NCBI RefSeq assembly: GCF_005405905.1
Contig: NZ_BJHU01000035.1
Location: forward strand, 124,001-188,000
Direction of reading: 5' to 3'
Length of the DNA stretch: 64,000 bases
Source: Acidovorax sp. NB1
Lineage (GTDB): Bacteria > Pseudomonadota > Gammaproteobacteria > Burkholderiales > Burkholderiaceae_C
The position numbers and the translations under genes are program-made. This document shows positions 54,053 to 62,314 of the stretch, one piece after another. Below the pieces are notes generated by a model. The model did not search any database. It worked only from the letters and a program-made list of their open reading frames with translations, and had not been told where the DNA came from. Within the stretch, counting starts at the first letter, position 1. Each line of letters starts with the position of its first letter.

Positions 54053-54367
54053 CTAGAAAATAGTGCCGTCTATATCAGCAAGATTGCTTGATGCAATCGG
54101 ATCAGTTACAAAATATCCCTCAATTTCAATTCCTTCGCCAGTGCTAAGAAATCGAACATCTTCGATCTGCGCGGCGATTAGCTCTTTATCCAGTTCGCCA
54201 GCGATCGGAAATCTCATACCTATAAACCCAAGAGCTTGAATCGCCTCGTGGAGTAATGGCTTTGATTGATTATTAACAACAGCAGTAAAAGAACCAGCCG
54301 CACGCATATGCCACTCATTAATTGACAGCCCGCAAATAGAAAGGGGATAAAGCGCGAGGACTCTCAT
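54053..54367 (-). CDS. Small low-GC accessory gene
   Basis: 104-residue protein with no recognised family (ALYPLSICGLSINEWHMRAAG, IEIEGYFVTDPIASSNL). Its DNA is distinctly AT-richer than both neighbours, with AT-rich third positions, pointing to recent acquisition. It is followed by terminator T10. Start is 1 nt after the stop of the upstream zinc-ribbon gene. No function can be proposed. Confidence 0.55.
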   Translation of the reverse strand: MRVLALYPLSICGLSINEWHMRAAGSFTAVVNNQSKPLLHEAIQALGFIGMRFPIAGELDKELIAAQIEDVRFLSTGEGIEIEGYFVTDPIASSNLADIDGTIF

Positions 54368-54368
54368 A

Positions 54369-54677
54369 TTAATTGGCGGACTTCAATTTCGTCCGTCTTG
54401 GCTTCGGCTCCTGCACAAGCTTCGGCGGGTCTTGCACCATGAAGCTGAGAATGCCCCGCTTGTCGCAGTGGTAGCAGACCTTGTCTGCCGTCACCGTGCC
54501 GCGCTTGATCTTTCCGTCCTGGCCGATGTAGGAGCCAGTGACCACCGTCATGGTGTCCCTGCCGCCGCACTTCGAGCACTGCAGCATGCCCGGCGCGCGC
54601 TTCATGGCCTTGACGCGCTCGATGGCGGCCTGCTTGGCGTCGGGTGCTGTGGGTGGGACTATGCGGAGTTCTGGCAC
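54369..54677 (-). CDS. Small phage zinc-ribbon protein
   Basis: 102-residue protein with two Cys pairs, CSKCGG and CYHCDK, about 33 residues apart, forming a zinc ribbon, and a basic C-terminal tail (PKPRRTKLKSAN). Found between the MuF-type gene and scaffold genes. Possibly nucleic acid binding. Confidence 0.65.
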   Translation of the reverse strand: MPELRIVPPTAPDAKQAAIERVKAMKRAPGMLQCSKCGGRDTMTVVTGSYIGQDGKIKRGTVTADKVCYHCDKRGILSFMVQDPPKLVQEPKPRRTKLKSAN

Positions 54678-54684
54678 CCGCGCA

Positions 54685-55791
54685 TCATATTCCGGCCCGC
54701 TTGAAAGCCTCCGCGTCCTTCTCCCTGAGCTGGTCCAGCGTCAGATACCGTCCGTTCTGCGAGTACATCCGCTCCAACGGCAGGTTTCCTTCGCTCATCA
54801 GCCGCGCCCGCGTGGGGCCCAGCACTTCAATCTGCCGCGCCGACGACTGCTTTTTCAGCCACTCGGCGTAGGTCGTCTCTGCCGGCACCTGACCGTCCAT
54901 GCTCGCCCGGGTCTTGCCCACCACCACAACCTCGGGCACGTCAATGCCCAGCTCGCGGTGGCTTTTCAGCACGTAGGTCGCATGACTGCGGCAACGCCAA
55001 TGCAGCGCCCCAGGTCCGCCCAGCCAAGGCAGCGCGTGCCCGATGGGCTTGTGCGCCGTCGTGTACTGCTTGCCGTCACGGGCCCGGCACGGTGGCGATG
55101 TCCGCAGGTCGATGGTCGATGACCACACCAGCGCCTTGATCAGGTCCGTGTTGGCCTCTACCGTCATGTCCTGGGCGAACCGTGCCATGTGGCCCAGCGC
55201 CGTGCGGGTCACCGCTTCGGCATCCCTGCGCGTCACTTCGATCAGGCCGTCTGCAAACCCCTTCGCCCGGGTGCCTCGCAGCTCCCGGATGATCTGATCC
55301 GTGGTCTTGCCTTCCACAAAGCCGCTGGCGATGGCCTGGCGCACTTGGCGCATCTTCTTGGCGTCCAGCTCTTTCCATACCTCGCGCAGCATCACGCCTT
55401 GGAACGGGCGGGACATTGCCGCCGCGTACACAGCCTCGGGCGCCACGCTGGCCACCTGCACCACAGCGGGCACATGGGCCACCAGCACCTGGTTCTGGTA
55501 GGCCGCCTCGTAGGCCACGAAGTCCCGCAGCTCCTGCGTCAGATCGCGCTCCACCTCGGCGAACGCCTGGGTGTTCATGCTCCGCACGCTGGTGAGCATG
55601 GATTCCAGCCGCTCGATGGAAAAGCTGGTCGCGTCCATGCGCTCCAGCCGGTCGGCCAGTTCCGCGAAGATGCGCTTGTCGCTGCGGTTGAGCACGGAAA
55701 TTATCCGCGCAACCACGTTGTTGCTCAGCCCCTGCAGCGCCACCTGATGGCGGATCGCCTCGGACTGCAGCAGGTCGTTAACCGAATCCAT
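54685..55791 (-). CDS. MuF-type phage head morphogenesis protein
   Basis: 368-residue minor head protein. Helical N-terminal half; the MuF-type region runs from about 170 to 275 (EAVTRTALGHMARFAQDMTVEA, WSSTIDLRTSPPCRARDGKQY, PWLGGPGALHWRCRSHATYVL) with its Cys/His pattern. Such proteins sit near the portal and may be ejected with DNA. Its ATG shares one base with the portal stop codon. Confidence 0.88.
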   Translation of the reverse strand: MDSVNDLLQSEAIRHQVALQGLSNNVVARIISVLNRSDKRIFAELADRLERMDATSFSIERLESMLTSVRSMNTQAFAEVERDLTQELRDFVAYEAAYQNQVLVAHVPAVVQVASVAPEAVYAAAMSRPFQGVMLREVWKELDAKKMRQVRQAIASGFVEGKTTDQIIRELRGTRAKGFADGLIEVTRRDAEAVTRTALGHMARFAQDMTVEANTDLIKALVWSSTIDLRTSPPCRARDGKQYTTAHKPIGHALPWLGGPGALHWRCRSHATYVLKSHRELGIDVPEVVVVGKTRASMDGQVPAETTYAEWLKKQSSARQIEVLGPTRARLMSEGNLPLERMYSQNGRYLTLDQLREKDAEAFKRAGI

Positions 55792-57185
55792 CAGGCCGCC
55801 CCGACAGTTCCCAGGGCTGGGCCTTCCTCCTGCACGGCTTCTATCTCATCCGCCGGGTCCAAGTCTGGAGAGAGTGTTCCGCGCCGCTGGTACTCTTTCA
55901 GCGCCGTGGCCTTCGTGATCAGGCCGCCCTGCTGCAGCGACAACACCAGTTGGGCGCTCGCGTCGGTGAGGTTGGCGCTGGCGAAGTCCTTGAACAGGCT
56001 GGCATGGCCGCCCTGCGGCTCCTTGACCCAGGCGGCCATGAACTGCAGGGCCTGGTCGAGCGAGTCCTCGAACCCCTCGGTGATCCGCTGCAGCTCCGAC
56101 TTGTTGGCCTCTGCGTCGTTTGCCGCCTCCGTGGCGCTGCGCTGTCCGGGCTTCTGCACCAGCAGCTCAGCGCCGGTCTGGATCATCTGGTCTTCCAGCG
56201 CTTCCAGCGACTTGGCCCCGGCCTCGATGGCGGCGCCCGTGTGCTCCACGAACTTGAGGTCGCCGTCCTTCGGCAGGCGCACGGCAGCGGATGCGCCGAC
56301 GGTGAGCTGCGTGCCACCCGTGCCGTCTACTCCAGGGTCATCACCACCGATGAGCGCCAGGATGGGCACGCGGGCCACATGCAAGATAGTGTCCTGGTCG
56401 CTCTGGCTCTGCCAGTGCTTGACGTTCAGGTAGGCCAGATCCAGCAGCGGGGACACGCCATCCATGAAACCGCGCTTGCGGCCGTAGACCGGCGCGAACG
56501 GGATGGCCTGCAGCGTTGTGGTGCCCTGCTCTTCCAGCACCCAGTCATCTTCAGCCTTCGCCCCGGGCATGTAGACGGCCCACGCGCCCGGCGTCAGCAC
56601 GCGCACACGCGGCTCATGCTTGATGCCGAATTCTCCGTCGTCCTCTTCCTTGGTCTCGGCCAACCGCAGCTGCGTGAGCACCGTGGCGCCGTTGCTGCGC
56701 TGGGCTTTCCAGCCCAGGATTTGACTGTGCCGGACCGCAACCATGTACGGGCGGGCGCCAATGGCTCGCTCGTCGGCCAGGGTGCGGGCACCCGATACAC
56801 GGGGGTAGTCCACCAGGATGCCAGCCAGGCCGAAGCCCAGAGCCTCATCCATCATCATCGCGGCGAAGGTGTGCAGGCTGTTGCCCTGCAGGTCCACGTC
56901 TTCGCACCAGGTCTTGATCTTTTCCGGGGTGTCTTCGCCCAGCGTGACCTGCTTGCTGAACGGTTTTCCGGACATCACACCCAGCGTGCGGCCAAAGGCG
57001 GGGAACAGCGTGGCCGTGGCCAGGCGGGCTTCGTAGCTCTCCTTTTCTTCGCCGGGCCACTTTGGCAGGAACGTGGTTCCCGCCTTGCGCATGGCCGCAG
57101 TTCCGCCCAGCAGGGCTTCGGCGATGGGCCAGTTTTGGGCCAGTGCCTGCACTTCGCTGGATTGGTTCTGTACTTTTTGGGCCAT
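55791..57185 (-). CDS. Portal protein (DUF4055)
   Basis: 464-residue DUF4055 protein, the portal type found in phages with P22-like coat proteins, forming the dodecameric DNA entry ring. Recognisable blocks: the opening before WPIAEALLGGTAAMRKAG, YEARLATATLFPAFGRTL, DLAYLNVKHWQSQSDQDTILHVA. ATG at 57,185 given; a GTG at 57,197 overlapping the terminase stop (GTGTGA) is equally placed. Confidence 0.87.
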   Translation of the reverse strand: MAQKVQNQSSEVQALAQNWPIAEALLGGTAAMRKAGTTFLPKWPGEEKESYEARLATATLFPAFGRTLGVMSGKPFSKQVTLGEDTPEKIKTWCEDVDLQGNSLHTFAAMMMDEALGFGLAGILVDYPRVSGARTLADERAIGARPYMVAVRHSQILGWKAQRSNGATVLTQLRLAETKEEDDGEFGIKHEPRVRVLTPGAWAVYMPGAKAEDDWVLEEQGTTTLQAIPFAPVYGRKRGFMDGVSPLLDLAYLNVKHWQSQSDQDTILHVARVPILALIGGDDPGVDGTGGTQLTVGASAAVRLPKDGDLKFVEHTGAAIEAGAKSLEALEDQMIQTGAELLVQKPGQRSATEAANDAEANKSELQRITEGFEDSLDQALQFMAAWVKEPQGGHASLFKDFASANLTDASAQLVLSLQQGGLITKATALKEYQRRGTLSPDLDPADEIEAVQEEGPALGTVGAA

Positions 57186-57193
57186 GTCTTCTT

Positions 57194-58480
57194 TCACACG
57201 CGCAGAGGCGCCACCGAAACCGTCCGCTTCACAATCGGCCAGCGCTTCACCAGGAAGTAGCCGACCGCATCATTCGGGTGGTCATGCCCCGTTGTTTTGT
57301 CGGGCTCACCGTTAGCGCCCCATGCCTGCTGTTCCAGCGCCTCGGTGAGCGCTGGGCAGGCGTCCGTGTTGATCTTCCAGCGCCGCGCGCCGTCGGCGTT
57401 CAGCGTCATCGCATCCACTGCGTTCACCCGGTCCTTCACTGCAGGATTCGAGGCGTTTACGCTGATCTGCAGCCCCGCCTGCTTAAGGATCGTCAGGTCC
57501 GACTCGCTGGCGTTCTTGCTGCTGGTGTTACCGCCGCTGGCATCGGGGTAGACCACCACCGGGTGGCCCTTGTCCACGTACCGCTCTTTCAACATGCGCG
57601 CCATGGTCGGCGTGTCCCGCACCTTGGTAAGTTCTTCCAGTGACAGCGGCAGGTCGGCACGGATCACGCTGACCACCGCCGTCATGTTCAGCACGTTGAA
57701 GTCCAGGCCGATGTGAAGAGCCTCTTTGTCCTTGATCTTCTCCGGCGTGTGGTTCAGCTTCCGGTCGAAGTTGGGGTACACGTTGCCGCTGGCCAAGTTC
57801 ACGAACTGGCCGCGCAGGTATGCGCTGATCAGCTGCGGCGGGTAGCTCGCCAGCAGACTGCTGATGTAGTCCTCTGGCAGGTTGTCTTCGTTGTCGTACG
57901 TGCTGGCCTGCACCATGCCGTACATCGAGGCAAGCTCCGGCTTGTCCCGAATTGCCTTGACCCACTGCTGGTAGACGAACTTGAAGCCCTCGGGCGTCGT
58001 CGTCACATCCAGGCCGTTGAGCCCGTCGAACCTCAACCGCAGCCGCGCGATGGCCTTGCGCCAGGCCAACTCGGCCTTGGGCAACTTCATCACGTCCAGC
58101 TCGTCCATCAAGCCGCGCGCGATCTTGAAGCCGATGATGGTTTCCGGCTTCTCCAGGGACCGGCAGATGATCGTTCCGCGATACACCCGCCCGCTGTAGA
58201 CGTGGATCTCGTGGTTGCTCTGGTTGATCTCTGCCCGCTGCCCCCAGTCGAAGGCGACCTCTTCAAAGGTCGGGTAGTAGATGTCCCGGATCTGCGCGTA
58301 GGTTGGCGCGAAGTAGCCCAGATGAGCCTTCGGGTGCTCCCAAAAGTGCTTGCACTGGCTGGCGCCGCCAACCCACGTTTTCCCGCTGCCGAAGCCAGCC
58401 ACAAAAGCCCGGAACTTGTGCGGCAGCGTGAGGAATTGCGACTGCGGGACGTTCAGCGATGGGTTAACCGTCGCTGACAT
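57194..58480 (-). CDS. terL: Terminase large subunit
   Basis: 428-residue DNA-packaging motor. The ATPase P-loop is GFGSGKTW (about 29-36), Walker B is LMDELDVM (about 125), and the nuclease domain follows (GLDFNVLNM, then VYPDASGG and HPNDAVGY with acidic residues). The start overlaps the small subunit gene by 17 nt. Confidence 0.95.
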   Translation of the reverse strand: MSATVNPSLNVPQSQFLTLPHKFRAFVAGFGSGKTWVGGASQCKHFWEHPKAHLGYFAPTYAQIRDIYYPTFEEVAFDWGQRAEINQSNHEIHVYSGRVYRGTIICRSLEKPETIIGFKIARGLMDELDVMKLPKAELAWRKAIARLRLRFDGLNGLDVTTTPEGFKFVYQQWVKAIRDKPELASMYGMVQASTYDNEDNLPEDYISSLLASYPPQLISAYLRGQFVNLASGNVYPNFDRKLNHTPEKIKDKEALHIGLDFNVLNMTAVVSVIRADLPLSLEELTKVRDTPTMARMLKERYVDKGHPVVVYPDASGGNTSSKNASESDLTILKQAGLQISVNASNPAVKDRVNAVDAMTLNADGARRWKINTDACPALTEALEQQAWGANGEPDKTTGHDHPNDAVGYFLVKRWPIVKRTVSVAPLRV

Positions 58481-58928
58481 GCTTGCGCGCGTCCTTCACT
58501 GTGATGACTACCTGCGTCGGCTGGGGGGTGTCGCCGCCCTCCTTGCCGTCCGTCTTCTGGCGGTTCACGTAGGCGTCGCCTACTTCCTTGGCCGCCTGCT
58601 CCAGCACCTGCAGCGTCAGAGCCATGTTCCGCATTCCCTCGGCCTTGGTGGCGATCCGCTGCAGAGCTCGGAGCCGAAAGGCGCGCTGGGCAATCGGGAT
58701 ATCGCTGACTTCGTCCTTGAACTTGGCCCGTGTCGCCTCGAAAACCGCCCGCCATTTCTTGGACAGGTTCCGCCCGGTGTGCTTCGTGGGGTCGTATGTG
58801 GCCACCTGCTGGCGCACCACCACGATCCCAAATTCCTCTTTTACCGCCTCAGCTACCTGCGAAGGGGTGTCGTAGCACGCCAGCGCCTGTACGACGAAGC
58901 GCTTCACGTCGTCGGAGAGTGCTGCCAT
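58464..58928 (-). CDS. Terminase small subunit (DUF2280)
   Basis: 154-residue protein of the DUF2280 group: ALSDDVKRFVVQALACYDTPSQVAEAV, EEFGIVVVRQQVATYDPTKH, KKWRAVFEATRAKF. It contains the helix-turn-helix that recognises the packaging site and recruits the large subunit. Confidence 0.9.
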   Translation of the reverse strand: MAALSDDVKRFVVQALACYDTPSQVAEAVKEEFGIVVVRQQVATYDPTKHTGRNLSKKWRAVFEATRAKFKDEVSDIPIAQRAFRLRALQRIATKAEGMRNMALTLQVLEQAAKEVGDAYVNRQKTDGKEGGDTPQPTQVVITVKDARKHVSDG

Positions 58929-58956
58929 GCGAAACCACCTGTAAACCGCCAGTCAA

Positions 58957-59547
58957 TCAGGCTGCGCGCAACAGACACGTCCCACATGCTCCTGCGATGT
59001 TTGCCTTGCTGACCTCTGGTTGTGCGCCCGCAGCCCGGGCCAGCTTTCCAATCGCGCCGCCCGGGTCTCCTACCCCATAGCGCCTGACAACCCCAACGAA
59101 CTCTTCCACGTCATGACCCCGAATGCAGAGCTTCGGCTTGCCGTCGCGGGTGAACTTGGGCGCCCCGAAGTCGTCCAGAGCGTGGGCTACGTGGTACAGC
59201 TCATGCTCTACCAGCGCACACCAGTCGGCGTCGCTGCAGGTCGCGCAGTAGCTGGCATCCAGGGTGATGATGTAGCCCGGCACTCGGCCGAACCACTCGA
59301 ACAACTGCTGCTCCTGGCGGGCCTTCTGCCAGCCTCCGGCGCGGATCATTACCTCTTCCGCCTGACCGATGACCGTGCGCATCTGCTTGGTGAAGCCCAT
59401 CGGGGCCCAGAGGAACACCAGGTTGGAGTCGATCAGGTGGGCATGCTCCGGGTTGTGGATGCGCCCGTCTTCGGCCAGGATGTTGGCTTGTACCCACTCG
59501 GCTACGCCATCCGCAGGCCGGAACCTGTCCAGGTCGGCGGGCGGCAT
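58957..59547 (-). CDS. Putative phage metallopeptidase (HExxH)
   Basis: 196-residue protein of the phage metallopeptidase group. Zinc motif VEHELYHVAHALDDFG near residue 130, with aromatic and acidic blocks before it (NLVFLWAPMGFTKQMR, GYIITLDASYCATC) and a Cys-rich C-terminal end (ACGTCLLRAA). Biological role unknown. Start set at PPADLDRFRPADG. Confidence 0.82.
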   Translation of the reverse strand: MPPADLDRFRPADGVAEWVQANILAEDGRIHNPEHAHLIDSNLVFLWAPMGFTKQMRTVIGQAEEVMIRAGGWQKARQEQQLFEWFGRVPGYIITLDASYCATCSDADWCALVEHELYHVAHALDDFGAPKFTRDGKPKLCIRGHDVEEFVGVVRRYGVGDPGGAIGKLARAAGAQPEVSKANIAGACGTCLLRAA

Positions 59548-59563
59548 TGGCCTTGAGCCAGGG

Positions 59564-59785
59564 CTACCCGAACTCAAAGCCTGTCGTGCCGTCATCGCGG
59601 GGCACCATGCGGGCCGCCTTGGCCAGGCGCTGCAGGGAGGATTCGAATTCCTCTTCGTACAGCCGGGAGTAGTAGGCCTCTGCCTTTTCTGGAACGGCGA
59701 TGCACTTGTTCTTCCAGTCCCCGTAGCCAGTGGCGATCCGGGTTTCGACCTGATCGCCGATGCACTGGGAAGAGGCGGTTTCCAT
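59564..59785 (-). CDS. Small phage protein, unknown
   Basis: 73-residue helical protein (EAYYSRLYEEEFESSLQRLAKAARM). Short, in a run of small leftward genes with close spacing. No function assigned. Confidence 0.55.
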   Translation of the reverse strand: METASSQCIGDQVETRIATGYGDWKNKCIAVPEKAEAYYSRLYEEEFESSLQRLAKAARMVPRDDGTTGFEFG

Positions 59786-59787
59786 GG

Positions 59788-60060
59788 TCAGCCTTCCACC
59801 AGCGCGCGCAGCGCATCGGCCGACTCTGGCAGATCCACAAACTGGCGCTGGTCGTAGTCGTATTCGTTGCGCGCGATCTCGACATCCACGCCCACCTGAA
59901 TCTGCACATCCACCCCGGCGACATGCTCACCGCCGCAGCCGGAGCAGTGGAAGCGCTGGCCCTTGTAGACCAGGCGCTCGTCGTGCAGGTCGAAGTCGAA
60001 GCTGTGCGGGCAGTCGTAGGACATCCACACTTCGCGCTTCGGGTAGGTGGTGGATGCCAT
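59788..60060 (-). CDS. Small phage protein with Cys/His pair
   Basis: 90-residue protein with CPHSFDFDLHD and FHCSGCGGEHV, a likely zinc site, and an acidic C-terminal half. Start overlaps the upstream gene's end region. Function unknown. Confidence 0.55.
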   Translation of the reverse strand: MASTTYPKREVWMSYDCPHSFDFDLHDERLVYKGQRFHCSGCGGEHVAGVDVQIQVGVDVEIARNEYDYDQRQFVDLPESADALRALVEG

Positions 60061-60062
60061 GG

Positions 60063-60299
60063 TCAAGCCTTCAGCAGCGCCACCAAATCGGGCGCGGCAG
60101 AGATCACTTGGAGCTTGCCAGCCGATGGAGCGAACAATTCATTGAAAGCCCCGAGGAAGCCGCCTTGAACACCGCGCGCCACGATCATCTTGCGGCCCTG
60201 GTCGTCCTTCCATTCCTCCATGCCGTTCCACTTGGAAACGCAGGTGAAGCGGATGCCCTTCACTTCGAAGGACTCGACGCGGGTGTATTCCAGTTCCAT
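60063..60299 (-). CDS. Small phage protein, unknown
   Basis: 78-residue protein (ELEYTRVESFEVKGIRFTCV, GGFLGAFNELFAPSAGKLQV). Closely packed with its neighbours. No family recognised. Confidence 0.55.
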   Translation of the reverse strand: MELEYTRVESFEVKGIRFTCVSKWNGMEEWKDDQGRKMIVARGVQGGFLGAFNELFAPSAGKLQVISAAPDLVALLKA

Positions 60300-60300
60300 T

Positions 60301-60579
60301 TCATGCCTCGCGCAGCCGCTTGTACTCTTCGCCGCTGACAGTGCGCTGGATGATCTGCTTGGCGTGGAGCGTCAGCACGACTTGGGGCGCAATCTCGCAA
60401 TCCTTGCGCGGGAATTGGATATCAATCACCCCATTCACGCGGCGCCCGTCGATGAACAGCAGGCCGCCAATACCGGTCGTGACGAACTCCACTACCGGAG
60501 CTTCCTTCGTCTCAGGCGCTTTCTCATGGAAAACGCGCTCCACATCCTCACCGGCGAGCTTCACACGAATTTCAGACAT
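60301..60579 (-). CDS. Small phage protein, unknown
   Basis: 92-residue protein (SEIRVKLAGEDVERVFHEKAP, GLLFIDGRRVNGVIDIQF). GGGGAAAG precedes the ATG at 60,579. It has a compact beta-rich pattern but no family I know. Confidence 0.55.
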   Translation of the reverse strand: MSEIRVKLAGEDVERVFHEKAPETKEAPVVEFVTTGIGGLLFIDGRRVNGVIDIQFPRKDCEIAPQVVLTLHAKQIIQRTVSGEEYKRLREA

Positions 60580-60803
60580 CACTTTCCCCAGTTAAGAGCC
60601 CTTCGGACAACCCACATGGGCAGGGCTTGCCGGCGCGCCTCTGCTGGTGACGGCTGGGCAGCCGCAGGAGTTCAGCGCCTGGTCAGGGCGCTCCCGTCCA
60701 GCTTCCGGGGTGGTTGTGGGTTGCGAATGCAGGCCAGGCTGGGCGAACCACTTGGCCGCGACCGATCACCTATGGCGTCGGGGCGGGCCCTGCCAGCAAT
60801 CGT
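60580..60803. other. Gap between small phage genes
   Basis: About 220 nt with no convincing gene on either strand. It could hold a late promoter or packaging-related site, but no specific motif was recognised. Confidence 0.35.
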
Positions 60804-60995
60804 TCAGGATGCTGAGGCGCTGGCCTTGGTGCCCAACGGCACTTCGGTGACTTTGATTTCGTTGCCGCTGTGCACCCAGATTTCCATTTCGTCACCGGGC
60901 TCCAGTACCGCAGGGGCGGCACCGCCGGTCTGCTCGACCTTGGCCTCGTAGGGGCCGGAGTTCTTTGGAACTTGGATGCGTACTTTGAGAGTCAT
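60804..60995 (-). CDS. Small phage protein, unknown
   Basis: 63-residue protein (TLKVRIQVPKNSGPYEAKVEQT, EPGDEMEIWVHSGNEIKV) with an all-beta look. AAGGA precedes the ATG at a good distance. Function unknown. Confidence 0.6.
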   Translation of the reverse strand: MTLKVRIQVPKNSGPYEAKVEQTGGAAPAVLEPGDEMEIWVHSGNEIKVTEVPLGTKASASAS

Positions 60996-61084
60996 GGGAT
61001 TCCTTCAGGTTGTGGGTTGCTCAGCGCAGGACGATCCAGGGCGTTCAAGGATGTGTCTGGCGGGGCCTGGCTGAGCGAACGGGG

Positions 61085-61212
61085 TTGCCGCGCTGGGATT
61101 CGAACCCAGGTAGGAGCATGTATCGGCTGCGCGCGCCACACGTCCCTGTTGCTTGCAGCAGGCTTCCGGCCTGCCTTGGCGCATCACCTTTAGGCCACTC
61201 GGGCACGCGGTG
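61085..61212 (-). tRNA. tRNA-like element of abnormal length (Ser-like, GGA)
   Basis: On the minus strand a perfect T arm (CTGGG-TTCGAAT-CCCAG) is followed by acceptor strand CGCGGCA, which pairs for five bases with CCGCG at the 5' end; the two outer pairs mismatch. A D-loop-like GAGTGGCCTAAAGG is present. A candidate anticodon arm GCAGG-CCGGAAG-CCTGC would read GGA (Ser) but has C at position 33. Total length is 128 nt, far above a normal class II tRNA, and no CCA is encoded (ACCC follows). The extra sequence can form a 9-of-10-pair hairpin (AGGGACGTGT with ACATGCTCCT). A decayed tRNA, a tRNA with an insertion, or a regulatory mimic are all possible. Confidence 0.5.
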
Positions 61213-61218
61213 GAAACG

Positions 61219-61249
61219 AAAAAGCCCGCAGGGCAAACCGTGCGGGCTT
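61219..61249 (-). terminator. Intrinsic terminator T11, between the Q-like gene and tRNA-like element
   Basis: Minus strand AAGCCCGCA, a 10-nt loop, TGCGGGCTT then TTT: a nine-pair stem. It would stop leftward transcripts coming from the recombination/Q region before the tRNA-like element and late genes. Confidence 0.8.
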
Positions 61250-61383
61250 CAAAAATTCAGGGCGAGTTGTGCCATCAGCATCTACCGCAGTCGCTACAGG
61301 CGATGGCCAGGCTGTGGCTGCGGGCATCCGGCAGAACTTCGAGGCGCGAGAGAATCAGCATTCTCTGCGGCCCTCTACCGCAA

Positions 61384-62049
61384 TCATACACGGTCAGCAG
61401 TTGGGTGCAAGCGTTTCTTGATAGACTGGCGCGCGCGGTGGACGCAATCGTCCATAAAATTTGCCAGCCTGCGCCCAGCCTCCCCGTGCGGAATCCGTAA
61501 CTTTCCCGTCGCACTGCAGGGCTTGCACTGCTTGCTAGACAGGCGGCCTGTGTCCGGGATGACCTCGAACTTGCGGCCGTGGCAGGCGTGGCAGTTGGGC
61601 GCTAGCCACCAGCGCAGCAGAGCGCCAGCCACCTGCTCGGCGTCTTCCACCTTCCACTTCAGGAGCTGCAGGGTCAGCTGCTCGCGCACGGCGGGCATGG
61701 ACTTCAGGTGCGACATCAGCAGCTTGGCCTGCTGGTGATTGAACTCGGCGGCCAGCTTGTCAGCCACAGCGCGGGCCATCGATGGCGTCTGCGTGAGGGC
61801 GACAGGCTGGCGCGCGCGGGCCGCCTGGGCGAAGTCGGCGCCTGTGGTCGGCCGAAGGTGCTCGGCTCTATCCCATTCCGTGTGCAGGCGCAGCAGAGCG
61901 GCCCCGATGCGGCTGGGAGACCAGCCAGCGGCGATCAGCAGGTCCGTGTCGGAGCGTGGCGCGCCCTCGCGTGTGTCGCAGCGCAGGTCGGAGCTGGCCG
62001 TGGCCGATGCGTAGCTTTCCTCAATGGTGCGGCGTTCGTCTTGGTACAT
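61384..62049 (-). CDS. Candidate late antiterminator (Q-like), zinc-binding
   Basis: 221-residue protein with a helical body and a C-terminal zinc motif, CHACHGRKF...QCKPCSATG, followed by a basic helix (RARQSIKKRLH). Cys-rich segments of this type occur in lambdoid Q-type antiterminators, and the place, last gene after RusA/NinB and just before the late operon, is that of Q. GGGAGA precedes the ATG. Family assignment is by motif and synteny only; a DNA-binding role in recombination is the alternative. Confidence 0.55.
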   Translation of the reverse strand: MYQDERRTIEESYASATASSDLRCDTREGAPRSDTDLLIAAGWSPSRIGAALLRLHTEWDRAEHLRPTTGADFAQAARARQPVALTQTPSMARAVADKLAAEFNHQQAKLLMSHLKSMPAVREQLTLQLLKWKVEDAEQVAGALLRWWLAPNCHACHGRKFEVIPDTGRLSSKQCKPCSATGKLRIPHGEAGRRLANFMDDCVHRARQSIKKRLHPTADRV

Positions 62050-62059
62050 GTTCTCCCTT

Positions 62060-62314
62060 TCAGTTCATCCAAATCGTGTGCAGCGCTGGCCGCAGGCGGA
62101 TCGCCCGGGCCACGGTTGTCTCAATGGGCGCCACCTCAACGGGCGTGACCATGGGCTGCTGCTCGTCCTTGACTGGCAGCCCTTCATAGGCCGTGAATCG
62201 GTGAAGGTTTGCGCACTCGATACGGCGGGCGACGGCACCGGTATGGCGGCGGCGGGTTTCCAGGACTTCGGTCCAGGCGCCGCAGATTTCGCAGGGTGGC
62301 GGCTGGTAGCTCAT
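62060..62314 (-). CDS. Small zinc-ribbon phage protein
   Basis: 84-residue protein with a zinc-ribbon-like start (PPCEICGAWTEVLETRRRHTG, RRIECANLHRFTAYEG) resembling the NrdR zinc domain, though the second Cys pair is C...H. No ATP-cone follows, so it is not NrdR. Stop and start overlap neighbours. Function unknown. Confidence 0.6.
   Translation of the reverse strand: MSYQPPPCEICGAWTEVLETRRRHTGAVARRIECANLHRFTAYEGLPVKDEQQPMVTPVEVAPIETTVARAIRLRPALHTIWMN

Noticed and set aside
61275-61514. Leftward 79-codon open frame near the tRNA-like element
   Set aside because: It overlaps the end of the better supported zinc-motif gene and has no ribosome site or recognisable features.
62060-62314. NrdR transcriptional repressor
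   Set aside because: Only a ribbon-like N-terminal motif is present; the ATP-cone domain is absent and the protein is too short.
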